Origin: Paracrocinitomix sp040880585
GTDB lineage: Bacteria; Bacteroidota; Bacteroidia; Flavobacteriales_D; Crocinitomicaceae
Direction of reading: 5' to 3'
DNA length: 64,000 nt
Assembly (NCBI GenBank): GCA_040880585.1
Contig: JBBDID010000048.1
Coordinates: forward strand, 1-64,000
Part shown: piece by piece, positions 16,063 to 25,369 of the stretch
Layout: each line of letters opens with the position of its first letter
How positions within the stretch are numbered: position 1 is the first letter of the stretch
The notes under the pieces: generated by a model
Told to the model about the DNA's origin: nothing
Seen by the model: the letters and a program-made list of their open reading frames with translations, nothing else
Database searches by the model: none
Program-made: the position numbers and the translations under genes

Positions 16063-16097
16063 AAAAGGGGGATCAGCATAGCTATCCTCCTTTTTTT
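16063..16097 (+). terminator. Intrinsic terminator
   Basis: A stem of AAAAGGGGGAT with ATCCTCCTTTT (one G-U pair) around a 10-base loop runs into seven Ts. It lies 42 bases after the stop of the gene ending at 16020. Confidence 0.75.
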
Positions 16098-16217
16098 AAC
16101 CCTACGATTAGAGGATTACTCTATCACTATTTTTTTTAATTAGACTGAATGTGAGATGCTTAAAAATTATCTATAAAATCCCCCATAATAATATACTATT
16201 TTAAGGACTCAAGTTTT

Positions 16218-17466
16218 TTGAGTTTCATTAGTTTTGGAGAAAGATTAACGCTACTACTTACTTTGAAACGCATATTAAACATAGGCATTGAGGACTTTAA
16301 TGGGTCAATCCATGAGTTGAAAATACGTAAGCTATTTAATGGACTTACGTTTTTCGGTTTCTTCGCCGCTGTAGCGCAAGTGATTTTCTTCTTTGAGCAA
16401 GACAAAATGGCAACCTTATTTCATGCGATTTGGGGAGCTTATTGTTTTATTGCGATCTATCTTCATCATTTGGGATACTTTAAGTTTGCGAAAATTTCAC
16501 TGGTTTTTATCGTTATTCTATTTGGCACTTTGGCTTCAGCCAGGGTCGGAAGCGAGTATTATCCACACATTGCTTCTTTCGGAATTGTTGGGGGAATTTT
16601 TGTTTTTTTCGACGTTAAAAAAGAATGGGGATGCATACTGTTATTTATGTTGATGCATGCAGCTGCCATGATTTTAATTGAGTCAGATGTATTAAAAAAT
16701 CCAGCAATAGAATTTAAACACCCGGCCGTACTTAAAGCAGGTATCATCATTGGGACAGCTCTTTTTTTGGCAATAGAAATTTTAACCATCCTCCGATTGA
16801 GCTGGTTAACAGAAAAAGAGATCATTTCAAATTTAAAAAAATCCAATTCAAAACTTCAACAAATTAATAATGAGAAGACAGTGATGCTGCAAGAAATCCA
16901 TCACCGTGTTAAAAATAACCTTCAGGTGGTTATTAGTTTAATCAATCTTCAAACAAACAATATAGATGACCGAAAAATGCTTGCCCTTTTTGAAGAGCTG
17001 AAAATGCGATTGATTGCAATAGCCAGAATGCATGAAATGATGTATTTATCTGACAAAATTAATAAAATTGATTTTAAGAATTATGTGGAAGAGCTGAGTT
17101 TAATGGTGCTGGAATCAGCAGATACAAATAAAAGATGTAAGCCTTTCCGTTAATACCAATGTAGATCATCTATCAGCAGATGGAATAGTGCCCCTGGCTT
17201 TGATATTAAATGAACTCATTACGAACTCTATCAAACATGCTTTTGAGAACAATCAGGGAAATCAAATTTCAGTATTGTTTGAAACAAAGGATGGGAAAGC
17301 GTATACATTAGAATATTTTGACAACGGTTTTTGGAAATCGAATGCCTCTGTTAGAAACGGGTTTGGTTTAGAGCTGATTGAATTACTAACCGAACAACTG
17401 GACGGAACAGTTGAAAGGGTCTCTTCAGAAGAAGGGACAAAATACACCTTTCATTTAAAGATGTAG
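16218..17466 (+). pseudogene. Membrane histidine kinase (HisKA_2 type) broken by a frameshift
   Basis: The first part (to about 17133) encodes five to six membrane helices and the phospho-acceptor helix EIHHRVKNNLQVVISLINLQ of the HisKA_2 family. The frame then shifts and reaches a stop at 17151-17153. The +1 frame from 17134 continues with DVSLSVNTNVDHLSADG, then the ATPase N-box LILNELITNSIKHAF and a G-box ending at the TAG at 17464-17466. Removing one A from the AAAA run at 17130-17133 would restore a continuous kinase of about 415 residues. It is therefore either a recent pseudogene or a sequencing error. The start is uncertain (TTG at 16218 or TTG at 16263). It lies between two paralogous T9SS proteins. 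Confidence 0.85.
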
Positions 17467-17727
17467 AATTGCATCCCCTCAGGACTTAGCATATCATAGT
17501 TTCACCCCTACTTAGTCGTTCCTTAAAAAACAAGTTTTTTATTTCTCTCCAAGATTAAAGATATTAGACAAAAGACAAAAGACTTTGCCTCTATCTTTAA
17601 TTGAAGCATCATCTTTTTAAGATCCCACCCATTTTGGACATTTTTTCACGTATTTCAGCAGATTCAATCAATTTTTTGAACCCATCTGAGATTTAATTGT
17701 ACAAAAAGTTACAATAAACAAATCGCT

Positions 17728-18789
17728 ATGAAAAGATTAGATATTCCGGAACCTTGCCATGAAAACTGGGCAGATTTTACCCCCACTGAAAAAGGAGCTT
17801 TTTGTGGAAGTTGTCAAATTGATGTGGTTGACTTTAGCAATAAATCTCCGAATGAAGTAAAAACAATCTTACAAGCCAAGGCCGGCAAAAAGATGTGCGG
17901 ACGTTTTAGAAAAACGCAATTGGATGAATTAAATGATGATTTCTTTGCCTGGGAGAATCAAAGCCAACGATCTTTTCAAAGCAAATTTTTATATGCTTGT
18001 TTGATTGTATTTGGAATGTCTTTGTTTACGTCTTGTCATGTGAAAGATCATTTTGTGATGGGAAAAATGCTTCCTCCTGTTGAAAATGTTCAAGAGAACA
18101 ATCAGCTTGACCTAACTGATTCAATTAAAGGAGAAGTAAAGGTAGATCCGGAAGAAAAACCAAAACCCATTCAAAACAACCATCAAAATGAATTCAAGAA
18201 GGGAAAAATTGCTTATCATCCCGATAGCGAAGAAAAACCTGCTGATTGTAGCCCGGATGAATCACTTTTTATAAAAGGAGATACCATCTATATTCCGGAA
18301 GAAAATAAGGCTACGGAAGATTCTTTAGAACAATCAATCGCAGAGGATACCCTCTATGACGATATCATGATTGACGGAGAAATTGAAATTCCGCAAAGCT
18401 TTGAAACCTACGTCAATGATACCACAGATGAAAAAAACAGCCATTCAGTCATAGAAACGGTTGACAGTGTCCATCATAAAAATAATGTTGATCCTACTTA
18501 TTCTATTGAGGTAGAAGATAAAAAAGTGGATGTCTTTCAAACTCAACTCTACCCAAATCCCGGAAAAGATGTCACAAATGTAGTTTTGGAGGTGTTCAAA
18601 GAAGAACAATTCAACATTTATCTGTATGCTATTGACGGAAAAAGGGTGAAGCAAATTTTTATGGGAAAGTTGCCGGTAGGCGAAAAGCGGTTTGTAATAG
18701 ACCTAATCAATTATCCTACAGGGAATTATTTAATTGTTATTCAAAGTCATTCTCAAAAAACCACTTTAAAGCTTGAAAAAATCGGATAA
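17728..18789 (+). CDS. Cysteine-cluster protein with T9SS type A sorting domain (copy 2)
   Basis: The product is 353 residues and a paralogue of 15115-16020. The N-terminal domain again reads PEPCHENW (Cys10), FCGSC (Cys26/29) and MCGRF (Cys57), followed by LDELNDDFFAWENQS. A hydrophobic segment at about 88-101 ends near Cys103. The linker is longer than in copy 1, rich in Glu, Asp and Pro. The C-terminal sorting domain runs from about residue 270 (LYPNPGKDVTNVVLEV) to the end. The strong conservation of the N-terminus compared with the linker suggests that the cysteine domain is the functional part. Function unknown. Confidence 0.75.
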   Translation: MKRLDIPEPCHENWADFTPTEKGAFCGSCQIDVVDFSNKSPNEVKTILQAKAGKKMCGRFRKTQLDELNDDFFAWENQSQRSFQSKFLYACLIVFGMSLFTSCHVKDHFVMGKMLPPVENVQENNQLDLTDSIKGEVKVDPEEKPKPIQNNHQNEFKKGKIAYHPDSEEKPADCSPDESLFIKGDTIYIPEENKATEDSLEQSIAEDTLYDDIMIDGEIEIPQSFETYVNDTTDEKNSHSVIETVDSVHHKNNVDPTYSIEVEDKKVDVFQTQLYPNPGKDVTNVVLEVFKEEQFNIYLYAIDGKRVKQIFMGKLPVGEKRFVIDLINYPTGNYLIVIQSHSQKTTLKLEKIG

Positions 18790-18829
18790 CTCCCTATCCT
18801 TTTAATAAAAATCACGTATTAATAGGTAG

Positions 18830-18837
18830 TATATTTG
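18830..18837 (+). promoter_or_regulatory. Candidate -7 promoter box for the dehydratase gene
   Basis: TATATTTG fits TAnnTTTG exactly and lies 8 bases before the ATG at 18846. The transcript would have almost no leader. No clear -33 TTTG is present. Confidence 0.5.
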
Positions 18838-18845
18838 CAATTTAT

Positions 18846-20720
18846 ATGCGTTTACCTACTAAAAATGTACCCAGGTGGTTGATTTTTCTAGTCGACTTGT
18901 CCATTGCCTTTTTGGCACTGATCGTTGCTTATTTGGTACGTTTTGATGCATCTAATATCCCATTTGAGCAGGAATATAGCATCTTCATCTCGGGACTACC
19001 TATTTACTTGATCGTTCGCGGTTCAATGTTTGTGATATTTCGGGTTTACCGGGGGATATTACGACACACTGCCAGCGCAGATGTGAAGAAAATTATATTT
19101 TCCACTACAGTAGGTACCCTAATTTTAATCGCTATTTCTTTTATTAAGTACCGTTCATTTTCCGGGCAATTTCTCTTTCCCAGCTCCATCATTATTGTTG
19201 AGTATTTCGTTTGCATTTCCTTTTTACTGGTATTTCGATTTGCCGTAAAACTGATTTATCTGGAAGGTTTAAAACGAGATAAAAATCAAATTCCTACTGT
19301 CATATACGGTGCCGGCACTTATGGACTCATTACCAAGCACACTGTTGAAAAAGAAGCGAAACTGGCCGGAAAAATAATTTGTTTCATTGATGATGATAAA
19401 AACAAATTGGGCAAATCTTTAGAGGGATTGAAAATACATCATTCCACATCTCTGGAACAACTCATTGAATCACATGAGATCAAACGTCTCATTCTTGCCA
19501 TTAAGAATCCCGATAACCGAAGCAAGCGTGCTGTCATAGAAACCTGTCTCGCACACGACGTTGAAATACTTAATGTCCCTTCTCCTACCAATTGGATCAA
19601 CGGTGAATTTACTACCGGTCAGATTAAACCCATAAGAATTGAAGATCTTTTAGGCAGGGAGCCCATTTCACTCAACATAGATAAACTCACCGAAGAGTTC
19701 GATAACAAAGTAATTCTGGTAACCGGAGCAGCTGGTAGTATTGGTAGTGAAATTGTAAGACAGTTAACCACTTTCAATCCCGAAAAAATTATCATGTTGG
19801 ATCAGGCTGAATCAGCGATTTATAATTTGGGGATGGAGTTGAAAGAGAAGCGGGTGTTGCATTTAACTGAGACTGTGATTGCAGACATCCGAAACAAAGA
19901 CCGGCTTGAAAATGTGTTCCGCACTTTTCATCCCCATATTGTTTTTCATGCAGCTGCATACAAACATGTGCCCCTGATGGAAGATAATCCTTCTGAGGCG
20001 ATTTTGACAAATATTAAAGGAACCAAACAGCTGGTAGATTTATCGGTAGAGTTTAAAGTTGAAAAATTTGTGTTGATCTCAACAGATAAGGCGGTCAATC
20101 CAACCAATGTGATGGGATGTTCCAAACGAATTGCAGAAATATATGCGCAATCCGCCAACCAGATTTCAACCACCCGATTCATCACCACACGCTTTGGAAA
20201 CGTACTGGGATCTAATGGCTCTGTCATACCCTTATTTAAAAGGCAAATTGAAACCGGTGGCCCCTTAACCGTTACACACAAAGATATTACCCGTTATTTC
20301 ATGACGATTCCTGAAGCTTGTTCTCTTGTACTGGAAGCAGAAGCTATGGGGAAAGGAAATGAAATATTTGTATTTGATATGGGCGAATCAGTAAAAATTT
20401 ATGATTTAGCAAAAAAAATGATACAGTTAAGTGGGCTCGAATTAGGGAAGGATATTGAAATCAAGATCACCGGTTTACGACCGGGCGAGAAATTATATGA
20501 AGAATTGTTGACAGAGGAAGAAAATACGCTGGCAACACATCATCCGCAAATTATGATTGCCCAGGTGAGGGAGTATGATTTTGATGAAATTTCAAGATCC
20601 GTAAATGAATTAACCAACCTATTTGAGTATCAAAACAATGAAAAAATTGTCAGTTTTATGAAAGAGTTGGTACCTGAATACCGAAGCAATAATTCGGAAT
20701 TTGAAAAACTCGATCAATGA
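18846..20720 (+). CDS. Membrane-anchored nucleotide-sugar 4,6-dehydratase (WbpM/CapD/PglF type)
   Basis: The product is 624 residues. Four N-terminal helices (about 12-135) are followed by a CoA-binding-like Rossmann part (VIYGAGTYG, about 155) and the catalytic SDR domain starting at VTGAAGSIGSEIVRQL (about 295). The active region STDKAVNPTNVMGCSKR has Met where classical SDRs have the catalytic Tyr, as is usual in the WbpM branch. Enzymes of this family convert UDP-GlcNAc to the 4-keto-6-deoxy sugar, which starts QuiNAc, bacillosamine or FucNAc synthesis. It overlaps the following thioesterase gene by 4 bases. It opens the glycan locus and differs from the soluble PseB at 33018-34043. Confidence 0.9.
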   Translation: MRLPTKNVPRWLIFLVDLSIAFLALIVAYLVRFDASNIPFEQEYSIFISGLPIYLIVRGSMFVIFRVYRGILRHTASADVKKIIFSTTVGTLILIAISFIKYRSFSGQFLFPSSIIIVEYFVCISFLLVFRFAVKLIYLEGLKRDKNQIPTVIYGAGTYGLITKHTVEKEAKLAGKIICFIDDDKNKLGKSLEGLKIHHSTSLEQLIESHEIKRLILAIKNPDNRSKRAVIETCLAHDVEILNVPSPTNWINGEFTTGQIKPIRIEDLLGREPISLNIDKLTEEFDNKVILVTGAAGSIGSEIVRQLTTFNPEKIIMLDQAESAIYNLGMELKEKRVLHLTETVIADIRNKDRLENVFRTFHPHIVFHAAAYKHVPLMEDNPSEAILTNIKGTKQLVDLSVEFKVEKFVLISTDKAVNPTNVMGCSKRIAEIYAQSANQISTTRFITTRFGNVLGSNGSVIPLFKRQIETGGPLTVTHKDITRYFMTIPEACSLVLEAEAMGKGNEIFVFDMGESVKIYDLAKKMIQLSGLELGKDIEIKITGLRPGEKLYEELLTEEENTLATHHPQIMIAQVREYDFDEISRSVNELTNLFEYQNNEKIVSFMKELVPEYRSNNSEFEKLDQ

Positions 20721-21124
20721 TCCAGATCCCTTTACAAATTCGATTTGCAGATTGCGACATTGCCGGACATATCCACAATGCAGTTTATTTACACTATTTT
20801 GAAACCGGTCGTATGCATTTCTTTGTCTCCCAATTAGGAAAAAACTGGGACTGGAAAAAAAAAGGAATCATCCTGAAAAAGAATAGCATTACTTATCACC
20901 AGCCATCTTACCTTGAAGATGAATTAACTGTCATACTTTCTTGCTCTCATATCGGCACAAAGAGTTTTACGCTGTTGTATAAAATCATTGACGCCGGCGC
21001 TGAGTTAAAAGCTGAAGGATCATCCCTTTTGGTTTGTATGGATTACACAAAAAACCAATCCATTGAAATTCCTGAAAAAATGAGGGGAATCTTAAAAAAA
21101 CATCTTTCAGAAAGCGAGGCATAA
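20717..21124 (+). CDS. 4HBT-family acyl-CoA thioesterase
   Basis: The product is 135 residues with a single hot-dog fold. The start RFADCDIAGHIHNAVYLHYFETGR holds the conserved catalytic Asp of the YbgC/4-hydroxybenzoyl-CoA thioesterase group (the usual form is R-x-x-D-x-D-x-x-G-H-x-N). It overlaps the dehydratase by 4 bases (ATGA-type), so translation is probably coupled. A link with acylated sugars is possible but unproven. The natural acyl-CoA substrate is unknown. Confidence 0.85.
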   Translation: MIQIPLQIRFADCDIAGHIHNAVYLHYFETGRMHFFVSQLGKNWDWKKKGIILKKNSITYHQPSYLEDELTVILSCSHIGTKSFTLLYKIIDAGAELKAEGSSLLVCMDYTKNQSIEIPEKMRGILKKHLSESEA

Positions 21125-21170
21125 AAATTGCTTTATATTTTGTAATTTACAACGCATAATAATTGCCTTT

Positions 21171-22169
21171 ATGAAACTATTTTTTTTGACTGCTTTATTG
21201 AATTTATCCCTGCTTGGTTTTTCACAATTTGAAAATGAAGCCCGATCTACTGAAAAAACTGATCAGGTAGCTAAATGCAGGGATCCGCGATTCCGAATGG
21301 TTTCTGATTGTGCCAATACGGTTTATTTTGATGAAGATCAGGAAGCCGTGATGCACCGCAAATCAGGAAAAGCTTTTTCCGGTAGCTGCAAAGTTTGTCA
21401 TTCAAATGGTAATCTGGAAATGTACATTACCTATCAGGGAGGTAAAACAGTTGGACAGGACACGGTTTGGTACAGCAATGGAATCCCTCAATTAATTAGA
21501 AGCCACGCTGTAGATGGTAGTGGAAAAGAAGATGGTAGCTGGAAATTATACCGCTCAGATGGTAGTTTAAAATGGGAGAAAAATTATGTGCAAGGCGCAC
21601 CGCATGGTGAGTTTCGTTACTATTATCCTGACTCCAGCCTTTGGAAAATAGAAACCTGGAATATGGGACAGCTCGACGGTAAAAAGCAGGAATTTTATCC
21701 CAACAATACGCTAAAAAAAGAGATCATGTATAAAAATGGTGAATGGAATGGAAAGTACATCACCTATTTTGAAAATGGTATGGTTGAATCTGAACAGATG
21801 TATGAAAATGGAGTAAAAGAAGGGCTTTCAAAGTATTACTACGAAGACGGTGCGCTTTTTTATGAAGAATATCATGAAAAAGGAAGCAGGGAAGGAGAAT
21901 TCAGAAGATTTTATCCCAAAGAACAACGCAAATGGACGGTTGAAAACTACAAAAAAGATAAGCGACACGGATTGTTTGAAGAGTATTACGATTCAGAAAA
22001 AAATATCATAAAATACCGTGCTACTTATAAAAAAGGAACGTTGTTAGAAGAACACTTCTATGATGAATTTGGTGATGAAACTGCACCCCCTAAAAAACCG
22101 GAAAAAGAAGAGGAGCCCAAAGAGAAAGAAGAGAAAGAAGAGGAAGAGGAAGAAGAGGAAGAAGATTAA
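21171..22169 (+). CDS. Secreted YwqK/MORN-like repeat protein with acidic tail
   Basis: The product is 332 residues with a signal peptide (MKLFFLTALLNLSLLGFSQ). From about residue 60 to 300 it has repeated units of the form Y-x-N-G-x-L-x-x-E...G-x-x-x-G-x-x-x-x-Y-Y, for example YFENGMVESEQMYENGVKEG. Such repeats occur in the YwqK 'antitoxin component' family and in MORN proteins, where they form an extended beta sheet. The last 30 residues are almost all Glu and Lys, ending in a run of Glu. Its 3' end overlaps the convergent epimerase gene by 4 bases, and the two stop codons share the TTAA at 22166-22169. Confidence 0.75.
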   Translation: MKLFFLTALLNLSLLGFSQFENEARSTEKTDQVAKCRDPRFRMVSDCANTVYFDEDQEAVMHRKSGKAFSGSCKVCHSNGNLEMYITYQGGKTVGQDTVWYSNGIPQLIRSHAVDGSGKEDGSWKLYRSDGSLKWEKNYVQGAPHGEFRYYYPDSSLWKIETWNMGQLDGKKQEFYPNNTLKKEIMYKNGEWNGKYITYFENGMVESEQMYENGVKEGLSKYYYEDGALFYEEYHEKGSREGEFRRFYPKEQRKWTVENYKKDKRHGLFEEYYDSEKNIIKYRATYKKGTLLEEHFYDEFGDETAPPKKPEKEEEPKEKEEKEEEEEEEEED

Positions 22170-23155
22170 CGCTTCAGATTTTCCCTGTTCCACTCAATGG
22201 TCTTTGCTAATCCTTCTTTCAAGAGGTAGACGGGATCATAGCCGATTTGTTTTTTAGCCCTTGAAATATCTGACTGACTGGACTGAATGTCCCCCACCCT
22301 TGGTGCTCTATACACCGGTTTTAAACCCGAATTAATTTCATTTTCAAGAATTGTATATAGTTCGTTGAGTGAAAGTTGCTGCCCCATTGCGATATTCATC
22401 ACAGCTTCATCCGGGTTTTTAATCGTAGCAAAGGCAGCACAAATATTTGCTTGCACCACATTCTTTACATAGGTGAAATCTCTTGATATTTCACCATCTC
22501 CATTGATGTAACACGGTTTTTTATGAAGCAAATTTTGAATAAAAATAGGAATCACTGCTGCATAAGGACCTTTGACACTTTGTTTGGGACCAAAAACATT
22601 AAAATACCTCAAGCCTATTATGTCCATTCCATATAGTTGCGTAAAAGTACGTGCATATAACTCATTCGCCTTTTTAGTAACAGCGTAGGGGGATAAAGGA
22701 TTTCCGATTTTATCTTCTACTTTTGGTAAATGCGCATCATCACCATATACAGAAGAAGATGAGGAATAAACAATTTTCCTGACATTCGTCTCTTTAGCAG
22801 CATATAATATATTCAAAAATCCATCAATATTGACCTCATTGGTTCGGATGGGATTATCAATACTTCTGGGAACACTTCCCAAAGCTGCCATGTGAAATAA
22901 AACATCACAGTTTTTAAGAATTTGTAAGCAGGTATGATAATCGGTAATGGATCCTTCAACAAAAGTGAAATTTTCTCTATTAGTATACTCTTCAATGTTG
23001 GAAAGATATCCGGTTGAAAGGTCATCTAATACCAATACATGTTTGGCGCCTAATTGAATCAACTCCCCAACAAGATTAGAACCGATAAAACCTGCACCTC
23101 CGGTTACTACGCAATGGGAGTTTTGAATGAAAGATTTTATTTCTGTTGTAATCAT
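22166..23155 (-). CDS. NAD-dependent UDP-sugar C4 epimerase (WbpP/TviC-like)
   Basis: The product is 329 residues from the ATG at 23155. An in-frame TTG at 23167 lies inside a promoter -7 box and is unlikely to be the start. The Rossmann loop VTGGAGFIGSNLVGEL is near the N-terminus. The catalytic region is YSSSSSVYGD followed by SPYAVTKKANELYA (YxxxK). The run of serines and the motif DFTYVKNVVQAN are typical of UDP-GlcNAc/GlcNAcA 4-epimerases of the WbpP and TviC group. It would supply a GalNAc-type precursor for the locus. It is the last gene of the long minus-strand glycan cluster and probably has its own promoter. Confidence 0.88.
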   Translation of the reverse strand: MITTEIKSFIQNSHCVVTGGAGFIGSNLVGELIQLGAKHVLVLDDLSTGYLSNIEEYTNRENFTFVEGSITDYHTCLQILKNCDVLFHMAALGSVPRSIDNPIRTNEVNIDGFLNILYAAKETNVRKIVYSSSSSVYGDDAHLPKVEDKIGNPLSPYAVTKKANELYARTFTQLYGMDIIGLRYFNVFGPKQSVKGPYAAVIPIFIQNLLHKKPCYINGDGEISRDFTYVKNVVQANICAAFATIKNPDEAVMNIAMGQQLSLNELYTILENEINSGLKPVYRAPRVGDIQSSQSDISRAKKQIGYDPVYLLKEGLAKTIEWNRENLKR

Positions 23156-23164
23156 TTCCTTGGG

Positions 23165-23172
23165 CAAAAATA
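23165..23172 (-). promoter_or_regulatory. Candidate -7 promoter box for the epimerase gene
   Basis: On the minus strand this reads TATTTTTG, matching TAnnTTTG, 9 bases before the ATG at 23155. It excludes the TTG at 23167 as the translation start if it is used. Confidence 0.45.
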
Positions 23173-23249
23173 ACTATAAAAAAAGAAGATGCCGATAATA
23201 TCATTACCAATGACACTTCCTCTTTTTTTACTTACTTAATACACAATAC

Positions 23250-24713
23250 TTACCCCAGATAACGCTTTTTAATTTTCTTCAACCAGGCGTTGATATCTTC
23301 AGATAAATTCAATTGTACCACAGCCCACCAAAACAATACCGTTATTACCAGTGAATTAATTGTTATTTTGATCAAAGGATGAGCTGTGTAATCAATGTAA
23401 CTAACAACTACTAAAAACAGAAGCCCCAAAACGAGTACCTTGTAAAAATTAAAATTGAAAGCCTTAAATCCAAAAACTTTATACAGGAAAATGGCACGTA
23501 AAGCATTAATGATCACCATGGCTAAAAAAGAAGCCAAACCTGCTCCTACTAATCCCATGTATTGTATAAAGACAAAATTAAATCCAATCACAAAAACAGC
23601 TAGAATACCGCTGAAATAAGCATTGTATTTGTACTTTTCAGAGGTTTCAATAATGTCTGAATTCACACCTGTACCCAACTCTACCAATTTACCTAATCCT
23701 AACCAAAAAAAGACATATTTCCCTTCTTCAAATTCAGGTAAGTAGGTCAAAACGGGTGAAATGATTGCCCATCCCAATAAGAATAAGAAAAATCCAATAA
23801 TCAACAGGTTAACACAGCTTTTAGAATATACTATCTGTATGGTTTCCCGATCGTTCTCTTTCCATGATTCGGCAACAATTACAGAAGCTATTTTTTTAAG
23901 CCCCTTAGCAGGTATATTAATCAAAGTAGCTGCAAAAAACATAATGGCATAAATCCCCACTTTTTCATCCGATATCATATCGTGAATCATCCATTGGTCT
24001 GCGTATTGTACCACAGAACCCGCTGTGCCGGTTACTACTCCAAAAAACATGTATGCCCCGATTTTCTTTTTCTCCCTCAGTAATTCAGGTCTGGGCCATG
24101 TTAATACCTTTGTTTTATGAATAGCGATAAAGATAATTGACATCCCCGGTAAGGCTAATACAAAAGCATAGATATACATCAAATGATCATAACTGATCGC
24201 TGCTGAAATGAATAAAACGATTCCTGCAAACAAAAGTACCTTCGTCAATAAACTATCCAAAAAAGTACCAATCACAGTACTAAAAAGCATCTTTACATAG
24301 CCGTCAATATTTAAAAAGATAATCCTAAATAAAATGAGGGGAGGAATGAGGAAAGCGTATTCAGCTAATGCTTTATTCTTGCTATTTGAATACAATATCC
24401 AATCTTCAATCAAATAATAACACCCTATGGCTAAAATAGCTCCAAACAGCGATAGAATAATGCCAAAAACAAGAAAACCGTGATGCCCGTTTTCTTCATT
24501 TCTAAATGCGGGAAACATCCGTTTCAGTATCAGGTTCACACCGAAATTAAAAAAGATGGTAAACGTTCCTGAAATGGTATCAATTAATGCCAGTAACCCT
24601 ATTTGCAAGGGGGTGATCACAAAAGGCATGAGCAAACGAGTAGCGGTGCCAAATATCAAACCAATATAATTGGCCAAGGTTGACTGAATAGACTGACGCT
24701 GAATTATTCCCAC
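23250..24713 (-). CDS. Wzx-type polysaccharide flippase
   Basis: The product is 487 residues with about 14 hydrophobic helices and no other domain, a member of the MVF/polysaccharide transporter superfamily. The start IQRQSIQSTLANYIGLIFGTATRLLMPFVIT is typical of these proteins. It would move lipid-linked repeat units across the inner membrane. No Wzy polymerase or O-antigen ligase is evident nearby, although YfhO and the LytS-type genes were considered for that role. It lies 23 bases after the HAD gene start-side neighbour and belongs to the same transcriptional direction as the pse genes. Confidence 0.88.
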   Translation of the reverse strand: MGIIQRQSIQSTLANYIGLIFGTATRLLMPFVITPLQIGLLALIDTISGTFTIFFNFGVNLILKRMFPAFRNEENGHHGFLVFGIILSLFGAILAIGCYYLIEDWILYSNSKNKALAEYAFLIPPLILFRIIFLNIDGYVKMLFSTVIGTFLDSLLTKVLLFAGIVLFISAAISYDHLMYIYAFVLALPGMSIIFIAIHKTKVLTWPRPELLREKKKIGAYMFFGVVTGTAGSVVQYADQWMIHDMISDEKVGIYAIMFFAATLINIPAKGLKKIASVIVAESWKENDRETIQIVYSKSCVNLLIIGFFLFLLGWAIISPVLTYLPEFEEGKYVFFWLGLGKLVELGTGVNSDIIETSEKYKYNAYFSGILAVFVIGFNFVFIQYMGLVGAGLASFLAMVIINALRAIFLYKVFGFKAFNFNFYKVLVLGLLFLVVVSYIDYTAHPLIKITINSLVITVLFWWAVVQLNLSEDINAWLKKIKKRYLG

Positions 24714-24736
24714 TGTATTTGTATTACTTCAAACCT

Positions 24737-25369
24737 TTATAAACAGCTACTCAACTGCTCAATATACTTGCCTTTTCCTCTTAATTCCTCATTATTATAC
24801 CCGAAAAAAGCAATCTTGTTGTGTTCTGCTGCTTCAAAATCATTGATTGAATCACCAATTATCGCAGTTTTCTCTCTATTATAATTGTTTTCTTCTAGCA
24901 GGGTTTTCACTAACTGCTTCTTTGGAGTAGGAGAACCATGAATTGAAATAAAATATTGTGTAATATCTAGTTCTTTGCACAAAAAACGGAGTTCATTTTG
25001 ATCAGATCCGCTTACAATGTGGAATGGGATTGCATTATAGTATTCTCTAATAAATGTTAAAGCATCCTCAATTAAATATTTTTTTTGAGGCAACTCTGCT
25101 CTCATAATCTCTGAAAATCCCTCTGCTTTACGCTGGATATCCTCTTGATTATAGTCTTCTTTTGAAATGTTTTTATAGAAATGCTCGATCTTGACATATC
25201 TGGATAATCCTCCATTGTAACGGTGAAAGTCAAGCAATTCCTCTACCATTTCATCCGGATAATCTTCAAAAATTTTTTCAAAACCAATGTCTCTAACTTC
25301 CATAGAGTTGAGAATAACTCCATCAAAATCCCAAAGCAAGGCATCTAATTGATCAATTGGATAAGGCAT
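24737..25369 (-). CDS. HAD-IA family phosphatase
   Basis: The product is 210 residues. Motif I is DFDGVILNS (nucleophile Asp and acid Asp), motif II is HIVSGSDQNEL, and motif IV is IIGDSINDFEAA. An alpha-helical cap lies between motifs I and II. These proteins remove phosphate from small metabolites. Its start overlaps the kdsB-like gene by 17 bases, so the two are tightly coupled. By position it could remove phosphate from a 2-keto sugar acid before CMP activation, as KdsC does in Kdo synthesis. It is not a KdsC sequence type, so this is inference. Confidence 0.8.
   Translation of the reverse strand: MPYPIDQLDALLWDFDGVILNSMEVRDIGFEKIFEDYPDEMVEELLDFHRYNGGLSRYVKIEHFYKNISKEDYNQEDIQRKAEGFSEIMRAELPQKKYLIEDALTFIREYYNAIPFHIVSGSDQNELRFLCKELDITQYFISIHGSPTPKKQLVKTLLEENNYNREKTAIIGDSINDFEAAEHNKIAFFGYNNEELRGKGKYIEQLSSCL

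Noticed and set aside
23165..23167. TTG start codon for the epimerase, 4 codons before the ATG
   Set aside because: It overlaps a good -7 box (TATTTTTG), and the ATG at 23155 gives a normal protein start.
23170..23249. Terminator between the Wzx and epimerase genes
   Set aside because: A- and T-rich ends with a poor stem (several mismatches). It could act in either direction, but support is too weak.
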